64,000 nt of DNA from Holothuria scabra (lineage: Eukaryota > Echinodermata > Holothuroidea > Aspidochirotida > Holothuriidae), in contig CM074195.1 of NCBI GenBank assembly GCA_037179385.1, positions 6,680,938 to 6,744,937 on the forward strand. The letters run 5' to 3'. Below, one piece after another: positions 58,095 through 64,000 of the stretch. The translations under genes were made by a program, and so were the position numbers. The notes under the pieces are model-generated. The model was not told the DNA's origin. It did no database searches and saw only the letters and a list, made by a program, of their open reading frames with translations. Every line of letters starts with the position of its first letter. The stretch's first letter is position 1.

Positions 58095-58345
58095 AGTTAG
58101 TTTCAATTAGAATTTTATGGTCCAGTTTCCATCCAATTGGTTCAAGACAAGCCGACCGTAGCCTTTTTTCCAGTTGTGGCTCACTGGCTTGTTTTCCCTG
58201 CTCCATTGCTTTAAATATTGAGCAGCAAGCACAATGGCAGCTAGTTGGTTCCATTTTAAAGTCTTCTGTATGATCCGGCCAGGACTCAAACTCCCAACCT
58301 ACCCACTGCTAGTCACATGCTCAAACCACTTGACCACACGGTCCG
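58095..58345 (-). repeat. tRNA-derived SINE, near full length
   Basis: On the minus strand the head is GTGTGGTCAAGTGGTTTGAG, then TGACTAGCAGTGGG, a B-box-like GAGTTTGAGTCCTGG and the shared body with CCAGTGAGCCACAACTGG; the tail is a (TAAC)n-like run. This is the best-preserved copy of the family. Confidence 0.8.
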
Positions 58346-58438
58346 TGAGAGAGCTGAAGAGGTTCCTCATTTAGCTAATGGATCCTCTTGTGACATGCAG
58401 CAGAAATATGTTTGTCAAAGACATAAAAAGAAACTCAC

Positions 58439-58538
58439 CACAAACCCTTCCTTACAATGTGTGCAGGGCTTGCATTCGCTGCACTTGTGACTCTTTGAAT
58501 CTTGGAACGTTTGGAATGGGCATGTTTCACACCTTTGT
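58439..58538 (-). CDS. Gene B exon 3 (TNFR cysteine-rich core)
   Basis: The acceptor is tgttacag and the donor TTTGTG|gtgagt; 100 bp, phase 2 in and phase 0 out. With the two carried bases it reads E-QRCETCPFQTFQDSKSHK, then CSECKPCTHCKEGFV. All six cysteines align with gene A exon 3; the shared core is C-x2-CP-x2-x2-QDS-x2-H-x-C-x2-CKPCT-x-CKEGF. Flanking intron up to about 59000 also aligns with gene A (AGACCATAAGG, CCAAATCAATCAC). Confidence 0.9.
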
Positions 58539-58544
58539 CTGTAA

Positions 58545-59200
58545 CAAAACAAAAAGTGACTCTTTTACAGAGTTCTGACATTGTTTGGAATACTGAAATT
58601 GACTTTTGCTAGACTTTTTGAAGAAAATGGAAGCATTTAGTGTAAAAATTAAACAATTTTATACAAAATGATTTTCATTTTTACACACTAATGAATGCAT
58701 ACTGTACTTACTGAAACATGAATTCCACCTACAGTACCCCTGTATTGAAAATATTCAGGTTTCGATTTCAGATATTCCGATTTTTCAAGACCATAAGGTA
58801 ATTTTTTCCAAATCAATCACTGCAATTCAAAATCTTCTAGGACATGATAAAAACCAGAATTTTTTCATTTCCCAGTGTGTCAGAACACTACCTTGAAAAG
58901 AAAAACACTCCCGGCAATCCACCCTTGCACTAAAAGGTCAGACATCTTCTACCTTCCCCCAACCCTTCCACAAATGTTGAAAACTCATCCTCATCCAGGC
59001 CCAATCTCAGTTTACTGCTTCAGGGTGAGTATGCAAGACCCCAATATGTAATCAAAACACTTGCAATACAGCTCGGTACAGTACTGTACACGTACATGTT
59101 GTGTTATATAGCTGCATGTACAGTGCTCTGCATTGAGAATTTCTGTGGATTAGATTGTAGTTTGGGGTGAAAATTGACTGCCTTCAGCAATTGCAACATT
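58545..59200. other. Gene B intron 2, conserved with gene A intron 2
   Basis: Words such as CAAGACCATAAGG, TTTTTCCAAATCAATCAC and GAGAATTTCTGT recur in order at 16.9-17.3 kb. No exon is present. Confidence 0.6.
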
Positions 59201-59204
59201 TGAA

Positions 59205-62200
59205 AACCAGAAAGCCAAAAGGCTTAGTGATTCCTTGCCGCTGAAATGTAAGGCCTTTTTTCACATTGACATTGCTTGGCAATGTTTTTCAATTAACAGG
59301 GCTCCATAATGTGCCCACAAAGTACACATGCAAGGCATCCAATCTTCCTACATTGAGATCCCCCTGTCTGCTAGAACCCAAATGACATTTGACCTCCACC
59401 AAAAACTTCTGGGACCATGTATTCACTATGTGCCATCCACAGGACAAGTTACAGGACCCTACAAGTGACATTTCTTGAAAGACTGTGCAGGAAAGCTTGT
59501 CAGGCTTTGAACATGCTGACTCCAAATGAACTTTGACCTTTCAGAAAATCAAAAGGGATCATCTACTCACTATGACCAATCCACACACTAAATATGAGCA
59601 CAGTCACATGTACCGGTCTTGAGATATCGTGTTTACGGTTTTGACCTTTTGACCTCTCATGACCCCAAATGACCTTGACCTCCACCAAAAACAATAGGGA
59701 TCATCTACTCAATATGGCCAACACACTCGCCAAATATGAGCATAGTCACATGTACCGTTCTCGAGATATCGTGTTTACGAAGTTTTGACCTTTTGACCTC
59801 TTGTGACCCCAAATGACCTTTGATCTCCACCAAAAACAGTAGGGATCATCTACTCAATATGGCCAAGGCACACACCGAATATGAGATTAGTCACACTTAC
59901 TCTTCTTGAGATACCGTGTTTAAAAGCAATTTTAAGAAATTTACCTATTGACCTCTCGTGACCCCAAATGACCTTTGACCTCCACCAAAAACGATAGGGA
60001 TCATCTACTCAATATGACCAACCCACACACCAAATATGAGCATAGTCACATGTACCGTTCTCGAGATATCGTGTTTACGAAGTTTTGACCTTTTGACCTC
60101 TCATGACCCCAAATGACCTTGACCTCCACCAAAAACAATAGGGATCATCTACTCAATATGGCCAACACACTCGCCAAATATGAGCATAGTCACATGTACC
60201 GTTCTCGAGATATCGTGGTTTACGGTTTTGACCTTTGACCTCTTGTGACCCCAAATGACCTTTGATCTCCACCAAAAACAGTAGGGATCATCTACTCAAT
60301 ATGGCCAAGGCACACACCGAATATGAGATTAGTCACACTTACTCTTCTTGAGATACCGTGTTTAAAAGCAATTTTTAAGAAATTTACCTATTGACCTCTC
60401 GTGACCCCAAATGACCTTTGACCTCCATCAAAAACGATAGGGTTCATCTACTCAATATGACCAACCCACACACCACATATGAGCGTAGTCACATGCACCG
60501 TTCTTGAGATATCGTGTTTACGGAGTTTGACCTTTTGACCTCTCGTGACCCCAAATGACCTTTGCCCTCCACCAAAAACAATAGGATCATCTACTCAATA
60601 TGGCCAATGCACACACCAAATAGGAGATTAGTCACACTTACCCTTCTTGAGATACCGTGTTTACAAGCAATTTCTAAGGAATTTACCTATTGACCTCTCG
60701 TGACCCCAAATGACCTTTGACCTCCACAAAAATCAATATGGTTATCTACTCAATATGGCCAACCTACACACCAAAAAAAGAGCACAGTCACATGTACCGT
60801 TCTCCAGATATCGTGTTTACGAAGTTTTGACCTTTTGACCTCTCGTGACTCCAAATGACCTTTGACCTACACCAAAAACAACAGGGATCATCTACTCAAT
60901 ATGACCAACCCACACACCAAATATGAGTATAGTCACATGTACCGTTCTCAAGATATCGTGTTTACGACAAGTTTTGACCTTTTGACCTCTCGTGACCCCA
61001 AATGACCTCTGACCTCCAGGAAAATCGACAGGGATCATCTACTTAATATGACCAACCCACACATCAAATCTGACTATCCTCTGACCTCCAGGAAAATCGA
61101 CAGGGATCATCTACTTAATATGACCAACCCACACATCAAATCTGAGCATAGTCACATGTACCATTCTCGAGATATCATGTTTATGAAGTTTTGACCTTTT
61201 GACCTCTCGTGACCCCAAATGACCTTTGACCTCCACCAAAACAATAGGATCATCTACTCGATATGACCAACCTACACACCAAATATGAGTATAGTCACAT
61301 GTACCGTTCTCCAGATATCGTGTTTACGAAGTTTTGACCTTTTGACCTCTCGTGACTCCAAATGACCTTTGACCTACACCAAAAACAACAGGGATCATCT
61401 ACTCAATATGACCAACCCACACACCAAATATGAGTATAGTCACATGTACCGTTCTCAAGATATCGTGTTTACGAAGTTTTGACCTTTTGACCTCTCGTGA
61501 CCCCAAATGACCTCTGACCTCCAGGAAAATCGACAGGGATCATCTACTTAATATGACAACCCACACATCAAATCTGAGCATAGTCACATTTACCATTCTC
61601 GAGATATCATGTTTATGAAGTTTTGACCTTTTGACCTCTCGTGACCCCAAATGACCTTTGACCTCCACCAAAAACAATAGGGATCATCTACTCGATATGA
61701 CCAACCTACACACCAAATATGGGTATAGTCACATGTACCGTTCTCGAGATATCGTGTTTACGAAGTTTTGACCTTTTGACCTCTTCTGACCCCAAATGAC
61801 CTTTGACCTCCACCAAAACGATAGGGATCATCTACTCAATATGACCAACCCACACACCAAATAAGAGCATAGTCACATGTACCGTTCTCGAGATATCGTG
61901 TTTACGAAGTTTTGACCTTTTGACCTCTCGTGACCCCAAATGACCTTTGATCTCCACCAAAAACGATAGGGATCATCTACTCAATATGACCAACCCACAC
62001 ACCAAATATGAGCATAGTCACATGTACCGTTCTCGAGATATCGTGTTTACGAAGTTTTGACGTTTTGACCTCTCGTGACCCCAAATGACCTTTGATCTCC
62101 ACCAAAAACAATAGGGATCATCTACTCAATATGACCAACCCACACACCAAATATGAGCATAGTCACATGTACCGTTCTCGAGATATCGTGTTTACGAAGT

Positions 62201-62959
62201 TTTGACCTTTCGACCTCTCGTGACCCCAAATGACCTTTGATCTCCACCAAAAACAATAGGGATCATCTACTCAATATGGCCAATGCACACACCAAATATG
62301 AGATTAGTCACACTTACCCTTCTTGAGATACCGTGTTTACAAGCAATTTCTAAGGAATTTACCTATTGACCTCTTGTGACCCCAAATGACCTTTGACCTC
62401 CACGAAAATCAATAGGGATCATCTACTCAATATGACCAATCCACACACCAAATATGAGCATAGTCACATGTACCGTTCTTGAGATATCGTGTTTACGAAG
62501 TTTTGACCTTTTGACCTCTAGTGACCCCAAATGACCTTTGATCTCCACCAAAAACAATAGGGATCATCTACTCAATATGGCCAATGGACACACCAAATAT
62601 GAGATTAGTCACACTTACCCTTCTTGAGATACCGTGTTTACAAGCAATTTCTAAGGAATTTACCTATTGACCTCTCGTGACCCCAAATGACCTTTGACCT
62701 CCAAGAAAATCGATAGGGATCATCTACTCAATATGACCAACCCACACACCAAATATGAGCATAGTCACATGTACCGTTCTCGAGATATCGTGTTTACAAG
62801 ATTTTGACCTTTTGACCTCTCGTGACCCCAAATGACCTTTGACGTCCACCAAAAACAATAGGGATCATCTACTCAATATGGGCAATCCACATGCCAATTA
62901 TGAGATCCCTCGGACTTACCCTTCTTGAGATATCGTGTTTACAAGCCAAAGCGTCACAT

Positions 62960-63009
<50 letters not shown>

Positions 63010-63057
63010 ACGACATCACCATCGCATAGATTCCTTGCCTGCCTACGGCAAGGAATC
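59205..63057 (+). mobile_element. Array element copy 4, in gene B intron 2
   Basis: The left part (GGCTTAGTGATTCCTTGC and about 350 bp) is nearly identical to copy 3. The array runs from about 59640 to 62935 with units of 145 bp and stretches of alternating 145/156 bp (for example units at 62221, 62377, 62522, 62678 and 62823). A partial extra unit (about 71 bp) is duplicated at 61010-61145. The right end has AAAGCGTCACATACG, (CA)n, GCATAG and the 11-bp stem GATTCCTTGCC (63029-63039) / GGCAAGGAATC (63047-63057). In gene A the matching intron has only an A-rich run here, so the insertion is younger than the gene duplication. Confidence 0.9.
62963..63004. repeat. (CA)n microsatellite
   Basis: A nearly perfect CA run in the right end of array element copy 4; the His/Thr frame read across it is an artefact. 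Confidence 0.95.
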
Positions 63058-63234
63058 AAAAAAGAAGTTCTGAAGAGTAATAACACACAAAACATAAATT
63101 AAAGTAGCCAAATCATTTCCATAATCTAAACTATCAGCAGCTGCTAGAGAACTTAATTGGGTGCTGCTAGGACTATAGTGCATTCGTTTTAGTATTTGCA
63201 ATCAATTTGTGGAATAGGAAGTAAACTTGCTTAC

Positions 63235-63314
63235 TCAGCTTCATTCCAAAACTGTCCCTGCCCACATGAATTAGCATCATCTGGATCATTTTCACACTCC
63301 TGACTGCTGCTGGC
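63235..63314 (-). CDS. Gene B exon 2 (TNFR cysteine-rich region, N-terminal part)
   Basis: The acceptor is tttgcag and the donor GCTGA|gtaagc; 80 bp, phase 0 in and phase 2 out. It reads ASSSQECENDPDDANSCG then QGQFWNEA. The C-G-x-G-Q-F-W-N-E motif matches gene A exon 2. The exon is one codon shorter because the Pro before the first Glu-Cys is missing. Confidence 0.9.
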
Positions 63315-63319
63315 CTGCA

Positions 63320-63698
63320 AACATAAATACAGAGTTTCACCATTTCATGGAAACCAAGATTGTGTTTAGAGAATTTTCAATTGTTACAGAATATGCTTTC
63401 TACAATTGTGTGGGGGTAACTACTGTAGCACCAACTTTTAAGGGATTCTTGAAAACTTAGTGTGAACCTTCAGTCTTTTCTCCGATTGAAAAAAATGTCA
63501 GGGGTTCCAGGACTCTTGGATTTTTAGTCATAGTAAAAACACCAAAAGGGATTTGCTGGAGACAACAACCTCTTTTAGAAGGTGAAAACTGCATTTAAAT
63601 AGCACAAGGCAATCAATCAGTCCACAGGTTTTCTTTAGGGGAAACAAATGTAACAATGTATTTCGTAAGTTGTAACCATGCACAATACTGTAGGACAC
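63320..63698. other. Gene B intron 1
   Basis: Short intron (388 bp) compared with about 1.8 kb in gene A. Near 63630-63660 CTTTAGGGGAAACAAATGT matches the sequence at about 19350, another relic of the duplication. Confidence 0.6.
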
Positions 63699-63702
63699 TT
63701 AC

Positions 63703-63753
63703 TGCAAAAGATCCGATGGATAGGCAGAGAATTATCAGTCTAGAAACTTTCAT
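63703..63753 (-). CDS. Gene B exon 1 (start codon and signal peptide)
   Basis: The ATG at 63753 opens MKVSRLIILCLSIGSFA, then donor TTGCA|gtaagt in phase 0. Basic residues, a hydrophobic core and a small residue at the end make a normal secretory leader; LIILCL is shared with gene A. An acceptor-like ccttcag lies two bases before the ATG, so an upstream untranslated exon is likely, outside or near the right edge. Confidence 0.85.
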
Positions 63754-64000
63754 TGCTGAAGGTAAAGACAAAAAAGAATCTCAGTATATATATTCACAAA
63801 ATCACAGACAGGTATCTCTGTCTGGCTGTAATGATAAAAGAAGGATTACAGTTGGCAACAGTAACAGTATTTCCTTCAATACAGCAGCAGTGTGCAGAGT
63901 TGAAACGCATCAGCTTGACCTACAGTAGAGTAACAAGTTAAGTCAAGTCTTTGTGAAATCCAGTTAGGCCTAAGTTGAGCTAAGTCATCCACATGACAGT

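Larger units (their letters stand above)
47567..63753 (-). other. Gene B: TNFR-like plus LDLa receptor gene (exons 1 to 6 firm, 7 and 8 tentative)
   Basis: Exons run 63753-63703, 63314-63235, 58538-58439, 55883-55829, 52989-52855 and 50864-50730, then tentatively 49122-49057 and 47650-47567. Intron phases are 0, 2, 0, 1, 1, 1, 1. The firm part encodes a leader, a TNFR-type region with ten cysteines and two LDL-receptor class A modules of six cysteines each. LDLa modules are calcium-dependent ligand-binding folds; TNFR modules bind TNF-like ligands. The product is therefore secreted or a cell-surface receptor. The ligand and the cytoplasmic part are unknown. Confidence 0.75.

Overview
The window is nuclear DNA of an intron-rich, AT-rich animal, most likely a marine invertebrate deuterostome such as an echinoderm. 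I infer this from the GT/AG exon structure, degenerate non-LTR retrotransposons with pentanucleotide or ATT tails, tRNA-derived SINEs, many hAT-like ends of the CAGTGGCG type and a roughly 145-bp tandem repeat. There is no operon structure, CRISPR array or phage. Nearly all long open frames are chance frames in repeats or introns; the real coding sequence is in exons of 40 to 135 bp.

The main genic content is two head-to-tail paralogous receptor genes on the minus strand. Gene B (start 63753, running down to at least 50730) and gene A (start 19460, running down to at least 4929) each have a signal-peptide exon of 51 bp, an exon of 80/83 bp, an exon of exactly 100 bp and an exon of 55/58 bp. 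Intron phases are identical (0, 2, 0, 1). Together these exons encode a TNF-receptor-type cysteine-rich region with ten conserved cysteines. Gene B continues in phase 1 into two LDL-receptor class A (LDLa) exons, both exactly 135 bp. Weaker candidates follow for a stalk exon (49057-49122) and a hydrophobic, possibly transmembrane exon (47567-47650). Gene A shows no LDLa exon before its next candidate exon, a Ser/Thr-rich one at 3519-3560. The 3' ends of both genes are unresolved.

Layout: 0.8-2.2 kb, array element copy 1; 3.5-19.5 kb, gene A, whose intron 3 is swollen by a TIR element (5476-8591, with a Harbinger-like MITE inside), array element copy 2 (8.6-9.5 kb) and a decayed LINE (10.3-15.35 kb) interrupted by array element copy 3 (12.6-14.6 kb). 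A second LINE and a SINE lie at 20.3-21.9 kb, and a hAT-like element at 23.2-25.1 kb. At 28-36 kb there is a SINE, a CpG-richer stretch and two hAT-like elements with target-site duplications, among G-tracts. From 38 to 47 kb there is intronic or intergenic DNA with SINE pieces, a fold-back and a His-reading minisatellite. Gene B (47.6-63.8 kb) holds two long-TIR MITEs, two SINEs and array element copy 4 (59.2-63.06 kb).

The most unusual structure is the array element family. Four loci in one orientation share a tandem array, a conserved GTCACA/(CA)n/GCATAG right end, a terminal inverted stem (clearest in copies 3 and 4) and a CAAAAA tail. Many monomers contain a perfect DR1 nuclear-receptor motif (TGACCT-T-TGACCT), and in copies 3 and 4 the monomers alternate 145 and 156 bp, a 301-bp dimer. 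Comparing the introns of genes A and B shows that copy 4 inserted after the gene duplication, and it carries on its left about 18 bp that, at copy 3, read in frame as LINE coding sequence.
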